Positions 16,788 through 25,460 are shown, counted from the stretch's first letter. The stretch: DNA of 64,000 nucleotides from Bacteroidaceae bacterium (GCA_017933995.1 JAGBKI010000066.1:26075-90074), one strand, 5' to 3'. A program made the numbers and translations. Notes: generated by a model from the sequence alone, not told the origin.

Positions 16788-18065
16788 ATGTCCAAGGACA
16801 ATAAGAACCGCTGCAGTTTCTGCGGGCGCACGGAGAGCGAAGTGCCCATGATGCTCATCGGCAACGACGGCTGCATCTGCTCCGACTGCGTGCAGCAGGC
16901 CACCGAGGTGGTGCGCCAGAACGGCATCGCCACCGCCCCCGCCAAGCCTGGTGCTGCCGCCAAGTCTGGTGCCACGCCCAGCCTCAAAGACATTCCCCGC
17001 CCGCAGGAAATCAAAGCCTATCTCGACCAGTACGTCATCGGTCAGGACGACGCCAAGCGCACGCTGGCCGTGGCCGTCTACAACCACTACAAGCGCTTGC
17101 AGACGGCGAACAGCCTGCCTGGCGGCCCCGACGACGACGGCGTGGAACTCGAAAAGTCCAACATCGTGATGCTCGGCCCCACCGGCACGGGCAAGACCCT
17201 CCTCGTGCGCTCCATCGCCCGCCTGCTCAACGTCCCCTTCACCATCGTCGATGCCACCGTCTTCACCGAGGCCGGCTATGTGGGTGAGGATGTCGAGAGC
17301 ATCCTCTCGCGCCTCCTCCAGGTGTGCGACTACGATGAGGGACGAGCCGCACAGGGCATCGTCTTCATCGACGAGATTGACAAGATAGCCCGCAAACAGG
17401 ACAACCCCTCCCTCTCGCGCGAAGTGGGCGGCGAGGGCGTGCAGCAGTCGCTGCTCAAACTCCTGGAGGGCAGCGTGGTCAACGTGCCGCCAAAGGGCGG
17501 GCGCAAGCACCCCGACCAGGAGTACGTCCACCTCGACACCCGCGAGATACTCTTCATCTGCGGCGGCGCCTTCGAGGGCATCGAGCGGCGCATCGCCCGC
17601 CGCCTCGGCTCGCGCACCGTGGGCTACAACAGCCTGCGCCACACCGCCCGCTACGACAACGCCGACCTGTTGCGCTACGTCGAGCCGCAGGACCTCCGCT
17701 CCTTCGGCCTCATCCCCGAACTGGTGGGCCGCCTGCCCGTCATCACCTCCCTGCAACCCCTGGGGCGCGAGATGCTGCGCGAAATCCTGCTCACGCCCAG
17801 GAACAGCATCGTCAAGCAATACACCAAGATACTGGCCATCGACGGCGTCGAACTCACCTTCGAGGACGCCGCGCTTGACTACATCGTGGAGCAGGCTATG
17901 CAATACAAACTCGGCGCGCGCGGCCTGCGCAGCATCACCGAGCGCATCATGAACGAGGCCATGTACGACGCCCCCAACCCCGAGGAGGGCAACCGCCACC
18001 TCGTCATCACCGCCGACTACTGCCGCCGCCAGACCGACAAGTTCCGCCCGCCAACGGAGGAATGA
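16788..18065 (+). CDS. clpX: ClpX unfoldase subunit of ClpXP
   Basis: A 425-residue AAA+ ATPase that unfolds substrates for ClpP. The N-terminal zinc-binding domain has Cys9, Cys12, Cys31 and Cys34; Walker A GPTGTGKT is at 130-137, Walker B IVFIDEID at 191-198, with the GYVGEDVE pore loop at 163-170 and the sensor-2 GARGLRSI near the end. A ClpP-binding loop position reads LGSRTVGY rather than the usual IGF, so the docking motif may differ and is worth checking. In many Bacteroidales recQ follows clpX; here a restriction-modification gene does. Confidence 0.97.
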   Translation: MSKDNKNRCSFCGRTESEVPMMLIGNDGCICSDCVQQATEVVRQNGIATAPAKPGAAAKSGATPSLKDIPRPQEIKAYLDQYVIGQDDAKRTLAVAVYNHYKRLQTANSLPGGPDDDGVELEKSNIVMLGPTGTGKTLLVRSIARLLNVPFTIVDATVFTEAGYVGEDVESILSRLLQVCDYDEGRAAQGIVFIDEIDKIARKQDNPSLSREVGGEGVQQSLLKLLEGSVVNVPPKGGRKHPDQEYVHLDTREILFICGGAFEGIERRIARRLGSRTVGYNSLRHTARYDNADLLRYVEPQDLRSFGLIPELVGRLPVITSLQPLGREMLREILLTPRNSIVKQYTKILAIDGVELTFEDAALDYIVEQAMQYKLGARGLRSITERIMNEAMYDAPNPEEGNRHLVITADYCRRQTDKFRPPTEE

Positions 18066-18080
18066 GGTTTTCTCCTGTTG

Positions 18081-18290
18081 TGTTTGCGGCGGTCGCAGGC
18101 GTCTCGCCTGCGACCGCCGCGAAACGTAACAAAAGTTTGCCATAGCCCTCGTCGCAGGCCAGTTGGAGCGCAGGCGTGTTACCGGCGCGAAACGTAACAT
18201 AAGAACGGCCTGAAAGGCCAACAGCGATCAGCCCAGGGCAGCGCCCTGGGGAAACGGCACACACAATAACCCGCCCTGTAAGGGCAAAAG
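18081..18290. repeat. Palindromic repeats upstream of the R-M gene
   Basis: A 16-bp perfect stem (18086-18101 with 18105-18120) is followed by two copies of a block containing CGAAACGTAAC (about 18120 and 18187), with GCCCTCGTCGCAGGC at 18145-18159. A hairpin CCCAGGGCAGCGCCCTGGG lies at 18232-18250. The same blocks recur just downstream of the R-M gene at 21269-21437. Confidence 0.85.
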
Positions 18291-18304
18291 CGTTAAAACC
18301 TCCC

Positions 18305-21300
18305 GTGAAAAACCCCGTCCTTGACTTCATCGCCCGCTGGCAAGATAAAGGCTACGAGAAAGGCGAAACCCAGCAGTTCTGGATTGACCTCCTCGCCACC
18401 CTTTTCAATGTCGAAAAGCCCGAACAATGGTTCACCTTCGAGCAGCACGTCCCCTCCGTCGGCTTCATCGACGCGCGCATACCCCGCACCCGCGTACTCA
18501 TCGAGCAGAAAGGCGCGGACAAGGACCTGCGCAAGCCCGCCCCGCAGAGCGACGGCACGCTCCTCACCCCGTTCCTACAAGCCAAGCGCTACGCCGACTG
18601 GCTGCCCACCTCCGAGCGCCCCCGCTGGATCGTCGTCTGCAACTTCCACGAGTTCCTTATATATAATATGGAGACGCCCCAGGCCGAGCCCGAAAGCGTC
18701 CTACTCAAAGACCTCGCCAAGGAGCACTACCGCCTCGCCTTTCTCGTCAAGGAGGAGGCCGACCACCTCTCCCGCGAACTGGAAGTCTCTATGCGCGCCG
18801 GGGAAATCATCGGCCAGATCCACGACGCACTCTTGGAGCAGTACCGACTCGGCGGCGGCGTGGAAAACGCCCGCGCCCTCAACATCCTCTGCACCCGCCT
18901 CGTCTTCTGCCTATACGCCGAGGACGCAGACATCTTCAAGAAAGACCAACTCCACGCTTACCTAAAAGCCCGCGAAACACGCGAGTGGAGGCGCGCGCTT
19001 TTAGACCTCTTCCAAACCCTCAACACCCCGCAGGACGCCCGCGACCCGTATCTCGAAGAAGACCTCGCCGCCTTCCCCTACGTCAATGGCGGCCTCTTCA
19101 AGGAAACTATCCCCGTCCCCCAGTTCACCCCCGCCCTCCGCCAACTCATCCTGCAAAACGCCTCGCTCGACTTCGACTGGTCCGAAATCTCACCCACCAT
19201 CTTCGGCGCCGTCTTCGAGAGCACACTCAACCCCGCCACACGGCGCAGCGGCGGCATGCACTACACCAGCATAGAGAACATACACAAGGTCATCGACCCG
19301 CTCTTCCTCGACAGCCTCAAAGACGAGTTCAACGCCATTAAAGCCGAACCCGCCGCCAAGAAGCGCGAACGCCTTTTGGCGGACTTCCAGACCAAACTCG
19401 CAGGATTAACTTTCCTCGACCCCGCCTGCGGCTCCGGCAACTTCCTCACCGAGACCTACCTCTCGTTGCGCCGCCTGGAGAACGAAGTGATCAAAGCCCG
19501 CACACAAGGCCAGTCGTTCCTCGGCTTTGAGGAGACGAACCCGGTTAAGGTGAGCATCCGCCAGTTCCGCGGCATCGAGGTGAACGACTTTGCCGTGACC
19601 GTCGCCACCACCGCGCTGTGGATATCGGAGGCGCAGACGCTGCGCGAGACCGAGGCCATCGTGCGCCGCGACATCGACTTCCTGCCCCTCAAGTCCCACG
19701 CCGGCATCGCCGAGGGCAACGCCCTCGCGCTCGAATGGCCAGCCGCCGATTATATAATAGGCAACCCGCCGTTCATCGGGGCGCGCGTGATGTCAGCGGC
19801 GCAGAAGGCCGACATGCTCAGCGTATTCGGCAAGAAGTGGAAGAACCTCGGCAATATGGACTACGTCTGCGCGTGGTACAAGCGTGCTGCCGAGCAACTC
19901 GCCGCCGCGCCCCGCACCCGCGCCGCCTTCGTCTCCACCAACTCCATCACGCAGGGCGAGCAGGTGGCCTTGCTGTGGAAACCCCTTGTGGAGCAGTACG
20001 GCGTGCAGATTGACTTCGCCCACCGCACTTTCCGCTGGGACAGCGAGGCGTCGCAGAAGGCGCACGTGCACTGTGTGATTGTCGGGTTTAGCTCGTCCGC
20101 TGTTTCGTCCGCATCCGGGACGCAGGGAGTTGGGAGCGCGGGCGGCCTCGCCCGCACCAACGCAGATGCCGCGCAGTGCGCCCGCACCAACGCAGCACCC
20201 GCGCAGTGCTCCCGCATAGGAGAAGTTACTTTAAACGCTTCTGCGGGCGAGGCCGCCCGCGCTCCCAGCATGCAGCGCACCGGACGCGGACGGGACAACA
20301 AGCGCATCTTCCTCCCCGACGGCACGGCCATTGCCGCCGCCCACATCAACGCCTACTTGATGGACGCGCCCGAAGTTTTCATTGAGAGCCGCAAGAAGCC
20401 GCTCGCAGACGTGCCGGAGATGGGCATCGGCAACAAGCCCATTGACGGCGGCCACTACCTCTTCACCACTGAGGAAAAGGAAGCCTTCGTGAAGCGCGAA
20501 CCTGCTGCCGAGCAATACTTCCGACCGTGGTACGGGGCGCAGGAGTTCCTCCACAACAGCCCGCGCTGGTGTCTGTGGCTCGGCGACTGTACGTCCGCAC
20601 AACTGCACGCCATGCCCCGCTGCCTGGAGCGCGTGCGTGCCGTGCGCGAGTACCGCCTGGCCAGTCCCAGCGAGGGCACGCGACGCCTTGCAGACACGCC
20701 CACACGTTTCCATGTGGAGAATATGCCCGCCTCTGGCCATTACCTCCTTGTCCCCCGCGTTTCCTCCGAACGCCGCCCCTACGTCCCCATCGGCTTTATG
20801 GACACCGGTACCATTGCCAGCGACGCAGTGCAAATCATCCCCTCCGCCACGCTCTCCCACTTCGCCGTTCTCACCTCCTCCGTACACATGGCCTGGATGC
20901 GCGCCGTTTGCGGACGCCTCAAAAGTGATTACCGCTACTCCGCATCCGTCGTATACAACAACTTCCCCTGGCCCGGCGGGATGGCGTCCGCGTCCGAAGC
21001 GCAGCAGGCTGGGAGCGCGGGCGGCCTCGCCCGCACCGCCGAAGACACCGCCGCCCTCGAACGCTGCGCGCAAAACATCCTCGATGCCCGCGCCCTTTAC
21101 CCCGACTCCTCGCTGGCCGACCTCTACGACCCGCTCACCATGCCCGCCGAACTGCGCAAGGCCCACCGCGACAACGACCGCGAGGTGCTCCGCCTCTACG
21201 GCCTCCCCGCCGACGCCACCGACGAGCAAATCGTAGCCAAGTTGTTCACGATGTACGCCGACCAGTTGGAGCGCAGGCGTCCCGCCTGCGACCATTGCAA

Positions 21301-21307
21301 AACGTAA
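18305..21307 (+). CDS. Type IIG/IIL-like fused DNA methyltransferase-restriction enzyme
   Basis: A 1000-residue single-chain enzyme of the MmeI-like class, in which one polypeptide cuts and methylates DNA. The N-terminal nuclease-like motif is D56 with E67-Q-K69 (IDARIPRTRVLIEQK), then a helical linker, adenine methyltransferase motif I DPACGSG (about 372-378) and motif IV NPPF (about 486-489), and a C-terminal target-recognition region. It starts at GTG 18305. Two segments are not part of the fold: about 609-655 and about 902-911 are encoded by palindromic repeats inserted in frame, and the last residues ERRRPACDHCKT run into another repeat that supplies the stop. It sits alone between clpX and a GH20 gene with matching repeats on both sides, which suggests transfer. 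Confidence 0.88.
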   Translation: MKNPVLDFIARWQDKGYEKGETQQFWIDLLATLFNVEKPEQWFTFEQHVPSVGFIDARIPRTRVLIEQKGADKDLRKPAPQSDGTLLTPFLQAKRYADWLPTSERPRWIVVCNFHEFLIYNMETPQAEPESVLLKDLAKEHYRLAFLVKEEADHLSRELEVSMRAGEIIGQIHDALLEQYRLGGGVENARALNILCTRLVFCLYAEDADIFKKDQLHAYLKARETREWRRALLDLFQTLNTPQDARDPYLEEDLAAFPYVNGGLFKETIPVPQFTPALRQLILQNASLDFDWSEISPTIFGAVFESTLNPATRRSGGMHYTSIENIHKVIDPLFLDSLKDEFNAIKAEPAAKKRERLLADFQTKLAGLTFLDPACGSGNFLTETYLSLRRLENEVIKARTQGQSFLGFEETNPVKVSIRQFRGIEVNDFAVTVATTALWISEAQTLRETEAIVRRDIDFLPLKSHAGIAEGNALALEWPAADYIIGNPPFIGARVMSAAQKADMLSVFGKKWKNLGNMDYVCAWYKRAAEQLAAAPRTRAAFVSTNSITQGEQVALLWKPLVEQYGVQIDFAHRTFRWDSEASQKAHVHCVIVGFSSSAVSSASGTQGVGSAGGLARTNADAAQCARTNAAPAQCSRIGEVTLNASAGEAARAPSMQRTGRGRDNKRIFLPDGTAIAAAHINAYLMDAPEVFIESRKKPLADVPEMGIGNKPIDGGHYLFTTEEKEAFVKREPAAEQYFRPWYGAQEFLHNSPRWCLWLGDCTSAQLHAMPRCLERVRAVREYRLASPSEGTRRLADTPTRFHVENMPASGHYLLVPRVSSERRPYVPIGFMDTGTIASDAVQIIPSATLSHFAVLTSSVHMAWMRAVCGRLKSDYRYSASVVYNNFPWPGGMASASEAQQAGSAGGLARTAEDTAALERCAQNILDARALYPDSSLADLYDPLTMPAELRKAHRDNDREVLRLYGLPADATDEQIVAKLFTMYADQLERRRPACDHCKT
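20131..20269 (+). repeat. In-frame palindromic insertion inside the R-M gene
   Basis: A 28-bp palindromic block (20131-20158) and its inverted copy (20242-20269) enclose a 30-bp tandem repeat whose units begin CCCGCACCAA at 20151 and 20181 and CCCGCATAGG at 20211. The insertion is read through as about 47 residues, including GSAGGLARTN and SAGEAARAPS. Confidence 0.88.
21010..21037 (+). repeat. Second in-frame copy of the 28-bp palindromic block
   Basis: Identical over 28 bp to 20131-20158 and read as GSAGGLART within the target-recognition part of the same gene. A degenerate inverted copy lies at about 23700-23722 after the GH20 terminator. Confidence 0.88.
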
Positions 21308-21437
21308 CTAAAGTTTGGTTTAGCCCTTGTCGCAGGCGAGACGCCTGCGCTCCAACTGGCGTGCGACCCGCGCGAAACGTAACTAAAGTTTGGCACAGCC
21401 CTCGTCGCAGGCGGGACACCTGCGCTCCAACTGGCGC
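21269..21437. repeat. Palindromic repeats at the 3' end of the R-M gene
   Basis: Three blocks pairing GGAGCGCAGGCG with CGCCTGCGCTCC, separated by two copies of CGTAACTAAAGTTTGG (21303 and 21378), each leading into AGCCCTYGTCGCAGGC. The first block covers the last codons and the stop of the R-M gene. Matching blocks precede the gene. Confidence 0.85.
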
Positions 21438-21520
21438 AGCCAAAACCTCTCCGAGGTTGCTGGCCTGCGCTCCCAAACCAATAATCCCCGCCAAGCCCCT
21501 CGTTCCTCTTAAACTTTTTT

Positions 21521-21528
21521 TACCTTTG
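21521..21528 (+). promoter_or_regulatory. -7 box for the GH20 gene
   Basis: TACCTTTG, 42 bp before the ATG at 21571. No clear TTTG is found 19-21 bp upstream. Confidence 0.5.
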
Positions 21529-21570
21529 CGCCGCAAGACGGAAACCGAATTAACAAACACCTAAATACCT

Positions 21571-23625
21571 ATGAAAAAATTCCTTTTGACCCTCCTTGTC
21601 GCCCTGGGCGCGCTGAGCGCGGCTGCGCAGGCCGAAAAACCCTTCACCATCCCTGAGGTGAATGGCTGGATGCCCGCCGAGGGCACGTTCGCCACGACGG
21701 GGCGCGTGGTCTATCCCAAGAAGGACGCTGCCGCCCTCCACGTGGCAGCCGCCCTCGTCAAGGACGCCAAGGCGCTGATGGGCATCGACCTCGTGCCGGT
21801 CACGGGACGCACGCGCCCAGGCGACATCGTGCTGCGCAGCGGCGAGGTGCAGACGCTTGGGCAGGAGGGCTACCAGATACGCATCGGCGAACAGGCCGAG
21901 TTAGTGGCTCCCACTGAAACCGGCCTCTATTGGGCCACACGCACGTTGCTACAAATGATGGAGCAGACGAGCGGCCACTTGCTGCCGCGCGGCACGGTGA
22001 CCGACCGCCCGCAGTACGCTCACCGTGGTTTCTCAATCGACGTGGCGCGCAAGTTTATCCCCATGAGCTACCTACGCAGCCTTGTCAAGATAATGGGTTA
22101 CCATAAGATGAATGTGCTGCAAGTGCACCTCAATGACAATGGTTACAAGCAGTATTTCGGCAACGACTGGCAGCGCACGCCGTCAGCCTTCCGCCTGGAG
22201 TGCGACACGTATCCTGGCCTCACCGCCCGCGATGGCAGCTACACCAAGCAGGAGTTCCGCGACCTGCAAGCCTTGGCGCGCGAAAACGGCGTGGAGATTA
22301 TCCCCGAAATCGACGTGCCCGCCCACAGTCTGGCCTTTACGCACTACCGTCCCTCGCTGGGCAGCGAGCGCTACGGTGCCGACCACCTTGACTTGGGCAA
22401 CCCCGAAGTCTACACCTTCCTCGACAGTCTCTTTGCCGAGTATATCGGCGGCACGAACCCCGTGTTCCAAGGGCCGCGCGTGTGTATCGGCACTGACGAG
22501 TACAGCAATGCCGAGCAAAAAGTTGTGGAGCAGTTCCGCGCCTTCACCGACCACTACATCCGCTATGTCGAGTCGTTCGGCAAGACGGCGGTCGTGTGGG
22601 GCGCGCTGACCCACGCCAAGGGCACGACGCCCGTCAAGGCAGACGGCGTGCTGATGAACTGCTGGTACAACGGCTACGCCCAGCCCCAGGACATGAAGGA
22701 GCAGGGCTACAAACTGGTAAGCATCCCAGACGGCGCGGTCTACATCGTACCCGCCGCCGGCTACTACTATGACTACCTCAACACCGAGTGGCTCTACGAC
22801 CACTGGACGCCTGCCAACATCGGCGGCGTGCAGTTCGCCGAGGGCGACAGCGCGGTGGTGGGCGGTATGTTCGCCGTGTGGAACGACCACGCTGGCAACG
22901 GCATCAGCACCAAGGACATCCACCATCGCGTGATGCCCGCCTTGCAGGTTCTTGCCGCGAAGTGCTGGAGCGGTAAGGGCGTCACCATTCCCTATAACGT
23001 TTGGGAGACCGACCGCCATATCCTCAGCGAGGCACCTGGTGTGAACGAACTGGGCCGCCCCGTGGCCCTGCAACTCGACCGCCGCAATCCGCACGACACG
23101 CTGCTCGCCCTTCCCGCCGTCAAGCCTGGCGACACGCTCGCACTGGGTGAAATCGGTTGGGACTACAGCGTCTCGTTCACCGTCGACGCCCGCCCCGAGG
23201 CGCGCGGCACGGTGCTTTTCGAGAATCCCTCGGCCAAATTCTTCCTGGCCGACCCCGTGGAGGGCAAGGTTGGCTTCGCCCGCGATGGCTACCTCAACAC
23301 CTTCAACTACCGCCTACCCGCCGGACAGCGCGTGCGCCTCACCGTGCAGGGCACCAACAAACTGGTGCGCCTGATGGTGGACGACCGCGTGGTTGACGAA
23401 CTGAAGCCCATCACGCTCACTACGGCCAACGACGACAAACTCTTCACGCTTCCGCAGGATCCTGCCATCGCCACAGCCGACGGTGCCGTGCAGGCGTGGC
23501 CCACGACGGTCTATCGCGAAGGCTCCAAGATGTACTACCAGCGCACGCTCGTCTTCCCCCTGCGCCATGCCGGGCGTTTCGCCAGCACCGTAACGGGGCT
23601 GCAAGTGCTCAACTACATTCCCTAA
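21571..23625 (+). CDS. Family GH20 beta-N-acetylhexosaminidase, secreted
   Basis: A 684-residue exported glycosidase that removes terminal beta-GlcNAc or GalNAc by substrate-assisted catalysis. A signal peptide (MKKFLLTLLVALGALSAAAQ) is followed by the small GH20 N-terminal domain and the barrel beginning YAHRGFSIDVARKFIP. The catalytic pair is Asp309-Glu310 in IGTDEYSN, where most relatives have GGDE. The end (about 510-684) is a beta-sandwich of the LamG/concanavalin kind. It has its own promoter and a strong terminator, so it is a single-gene unit. Likely substrates are host glycans or cell-wall sugars; this is inference. Confidence 0.92.
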   Translation: MKKFLLTLLVALGALSAAAQAEKPFTIPEVNGWMPAEGTFATTGRVVYPKKDAAALHVAAALVKDAKALMGIDLVPVTGRTRPGDIVLRSGEVQTLGQEGYQIRIGEQAELVAPTETGLYWATRTLLQMMEQTSGHLLPRGTVTDRPQYAHRGFSIDVARKFIPMSYLRSLVKIMGYHKMNVLQVHLNDNGYKQYFGNDWQRTPSAFRLECDTYPGLTARDGSYTKQEFRDLQALARENGVEIIPEIDVPAHSLAFTHYRPSLGSERYGADHLDLGNPEVYTFLDSLFAEYIGGTNPVFQGPRVCIGTDEYSNAEQKVVEQFRAFTDHYIRYVESFGKTAVVWGALTHAKGTTPVKADGVLMNCWYNGYAQPQDMKEQGYKLVSIPDGAVYIVPAAGYYYDYLNTEWLYDHWTPANIGGVQFAEGDSAVVGGMFAVWNDHAGNGISTKDIHHRVMPALQVLAAKCWSGKGVTIPYNVWETDRHILSEAPGVNELGRPVALQLDRRNPHDTLLALPAVKPGDTLALGEIGWDYSVSFTVDARPEARGTVLFENPSAKFFLADPVEGKVGFARDGYLNTFNYRLPAGQRVRLTVQGTNKLVRLMVDDRVVDELKPITLTTANDDKLFTLPQDPAIATADGAVQAWPTTVYREGSKMYYQRTLVFPLRHAGRFASTVTGLQVLNYIP

Positions 23626-23640
23626 GTAGTGCCCACAAAG

Positions 23641-23680
23641 AAAAGGCGGGAAACGTCGCTTGACGTTTCCCGCCTTTTTA
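23641..23680. terminator. Strong intrinsic terminator after GH20 gene
   Basis: A 17-bp perfect stem (23641-23657 with 23662-23678) with a 4-base loop, ending in a T-run on the plus strand and flanked by A residues on the left, so it can serve both the GH20 gene and the facing SPFH gene. Confidence 0.9.
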
Positions 23681-23751
23681 TTTGTCCCTGCGCCGGGTCG
23701 GGCGAAGCCGCCCGCGCTTCCGGGGGTACGCAGCGGCTTTGGGGATAACGG

Positions 23752-24711
23752 CTACTTCTTCTCTTCGAAGAGTTCCTTGATGCCGCCGAGCGAGCCGAGG
23801 GTACCAGTGGCTTCGACGGGGAGGAAGACGGTCTTGCTGCCCTGCTTGCCGGCGGCCACCTCTTGCAACATCTGGATATACTTCTGCGCCAGCAGGTAGT
23901 TGGCGGGATTGGTACTCTTGCCCACAGCCTCGGTCACCTTCTGGATGGCGATGGCTTCGGCCTCGGCCTTGCGCACGCGGGCCTCGGCCTCACCCTCGGC
24001 TTCGAGTATGGCTTTTTGCTTCTGTGCCTCGGCGGTGTTGATGACAGCGGCCTTTTCGCCCTCCGACTGTAGGATGGCGCTGGCTTTTTCGCCTTCGGAC
24101 TGCAGGATGAGGGCGCGTTTGTTGCGTTCGGCCTGCATCTGTTTCTCCATGGCCTGGAGCACGGTGACGGGCGGCATGATGTCCGTCAACTCCACGCGGT
24201 TCACCTTGACGCCCCACTTGTCGGTGGCGTCGTCGAGCACGGCGCGCAGTTTGGTGTTGATGGTGTCGCGCGAGGTCAGCGTCTCGTCGAGTTCCAGTTC
24301 GCCGATGATGTTACGCAGCGTGGTCTGCGTGAGTTTCTCGATGGCGTTGGGCAGGTTGTTGATTTCGTAGACAGCCTTGAACGGGTCTACAATCTGGAAG
24401 TAGAGCAGGGCGTTGATCTCGGTCTGCACGTTGTCCTTGGTGATGACGTTCTGCTTGTCGAAGTCATAGACTTGCTCACGCAGGTCGATGGTGGCGGTGT
24501 AGACGTAGCGCCCGGCACGGATGGCCACGATTTCCTTGGCGCGGTCGATGAAAGGGATGATGATGTTGATGCCGGGGTTGAGCGTGGCGTGGTAGCGCCC
24601 GAGGCGCTCAATGATGCGCGTTTCGCTCTGCGGGATGATTTGGATGCTCTTGGCAATGACGGCAACGGCCACCAGCACGAGGATGAGCAGGAAGATGAGA
24701 ACGGAGTCCAT
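23752..24711 (-). CDS. SPFH/band 7 membrane protein (QmcA/stomatin-like)
   Basis: A 319-residue protein with one N-terminal membrane helix (about 4-22), the SPFH domain starting IQIIPQSETRIIERLGRYHATL, then an Ala/Glu/Lys-rich coiled coil (about 200-270) with repeated LQSEGEKA units, and a C-terminal VFLPVEATGTLGSLGG stretch. Such proteins form large membrane rings or rafts and often work with an NfeD partner, whose gene lies directly upstream here. The start ATG touches a direct-repeat array. Confidence 0.93.
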   Translation of the reverse strand: MDSVLIFLLILVLVAVAVIAKSIQIIPQSETRIIERLGRYHATLNPGINIIIPFIDRAKEIVAIRAGRYVYTATIDLREQVYDFDKQNVITKDNVQTEINALLYFQIVDPFKAVYEINNLPNAIEKLTQTTLRNIIGELELDETLTSRDTINTKLRAVLDDATDKWGVKVNRVELTDIMPPVTVLQAMEKQMQAERNKRALILQSEGEKASAILQSEGEKAAVINTAEAQKQKAILEAEGEAEARVRKAEAEAIAIQKVTEAVGKSTNPANYLLAQKYIQMLQEVAAGKQGSKTVFLPVEATGTLGSLGGIKELFEEKK

Positions 24712-24712
24712 A

Positions 24713-24826
24713 GTTATTTAGTTAATCAGTTGATGAGTTTATCAGTTAATCAGTTATTAGTTGATTAGTTTATGAGTTGATAAGTTATTTAGTTAATCAG
24801 TTGATGAGTTTATCAGTTAATCAGTT
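24713..24826 (-). repeat. Heptad array element E5 with 43-bp direct repeat
   Basis: A gap between nfeD-like and SPFH genes made only of AGTTAAT/CAGTTGA/TGAGTTT-type 7-bp units. A 43-bp segment (24713-24755) is repeated exactly at 24784-24826, the second copy overlapping the NfeD stop codon. Unlike other elements it has no GC-rich core and the copies are direct, not inverted. Confidence 0.88.
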
Positions 24827-25258
24827 TGCTGGCTCGACAGTGACGACGAGGCTCTTGCGCTGGGCTATGCGCACGCGCGTGCCCTTGGCAAGGGGTTGGC
24901 CGTCGAGAGTCTGGGCTTTCCAGTCGTCGCCGTCGAGTGCCACACGTCCGTAGCCATGAGCGGGGATGTCCTGGCTCACTGTGCCAATGCGGCCCAGTAT
25001 GGCGTCGGCGTTGCTGATGGTGTCACGCTCGTCCTTGCGGTGCAGGTAGCGCTTGGCCAGCGGGCGCAGCGTGTAGATGCTGCCCACGGACACGATGACG
25101 AAAACCACGATTTGCCACGTCAGGCTGAGGCCCATGGCGGCAACGGGTATCGCGGCCAGCGCACCCACGGAGAGGCAGATGATGTAGAGGCCGCCCGTGA
25201 GCAACTCGAAGAAAGCGCAGACGAGCATCAGGATGGCCCAGAAGATTGTTGTTGTCAT
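24821..25258 (-). CDS. NfeD family membrane protein
   Basis: A 145-residue protein of the short NfeD type: two to three membrane helices (about 5-75) followed by a C-terminal OB-fold (GRIGTVSQDIPAHGYGRVAL and onward). Partners of SPFH proteins in membrane organisation. It lies upstream of the SPFH gene on the same strand. The stop codon is inside the second 43-bp repeat. Confidence 0.88.
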   Translation of the reverse strand: MTTTIFWAILMLVCAFFELLTGGLYIICLSVGALAAIPVAAMGLSLTWQIVVFVIVSVGSIYTLRPLAKRYLHRKDERDTISNADAILGRIGTVSQDIPAHGYGRVALDGDDWKAQTLDGQPLAKGTRVRIAQRKSLVVTVEPAN

Positions 25259-25295
25259 TGGTATTAGGATTTGGGATTAAGATTCACCACTTCGT

Positions 25296-25460
25296 TCAGA
25301 ACGTTTCGCCCATTTCTTCGCTCCACTGCATACGGCGCGTCCATTGGTCTGTGACCGGGGTGTCGCCGATGGGCAGTTCAGTTCGGTCGGAATTGAGTGC
25401 GAGCGGCTGCAAGCGCACGCTGCATACAAGCGAATCCGGGGTGATATATCTTTTTTTCAT
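25296..25460 (-). CDS. Small hypothetical protein, 54 residues
   Basis: A short frame from ATG 25460 to TGA 25296, missed by a 60-residue cut-off. It reads MKKRYITPDSLVCSVRLQPL, continues with LALNSDRTELPIGDTPVTDQ and ends with an acidic part containing WSEEMGETF. Short proteins starting MKK(R/I)Y..P and carrying acidic ends are frequently found beside surface-protein genes in Prevotella and Bacteroides; their role is unknown. It lies 56 bp after the 1675-residue gene and 36 bp before NfeD, all on the minus strand, filling an otherwise empty 258-bp gap. Confidence 0.7.
   Translation of the reverse strand: MKKRYITPDSLVCSVRLQPLALNSDRTELPIGDTPVTDQWTRRMQWSEEMGETF

Noticed and set aside
16536-18221. 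561-residue minus-strand frame opposite clpX
   Set aside because: Antisense of clpX with repeat-derived ends; no homology-like features.
20131-20269. Frameshift or assembly error in the R-M gene
   Set aside because: The inserted repeats keep the frame and the enzyme motifs continue normally on both sides, and a second copy behaves the same way.
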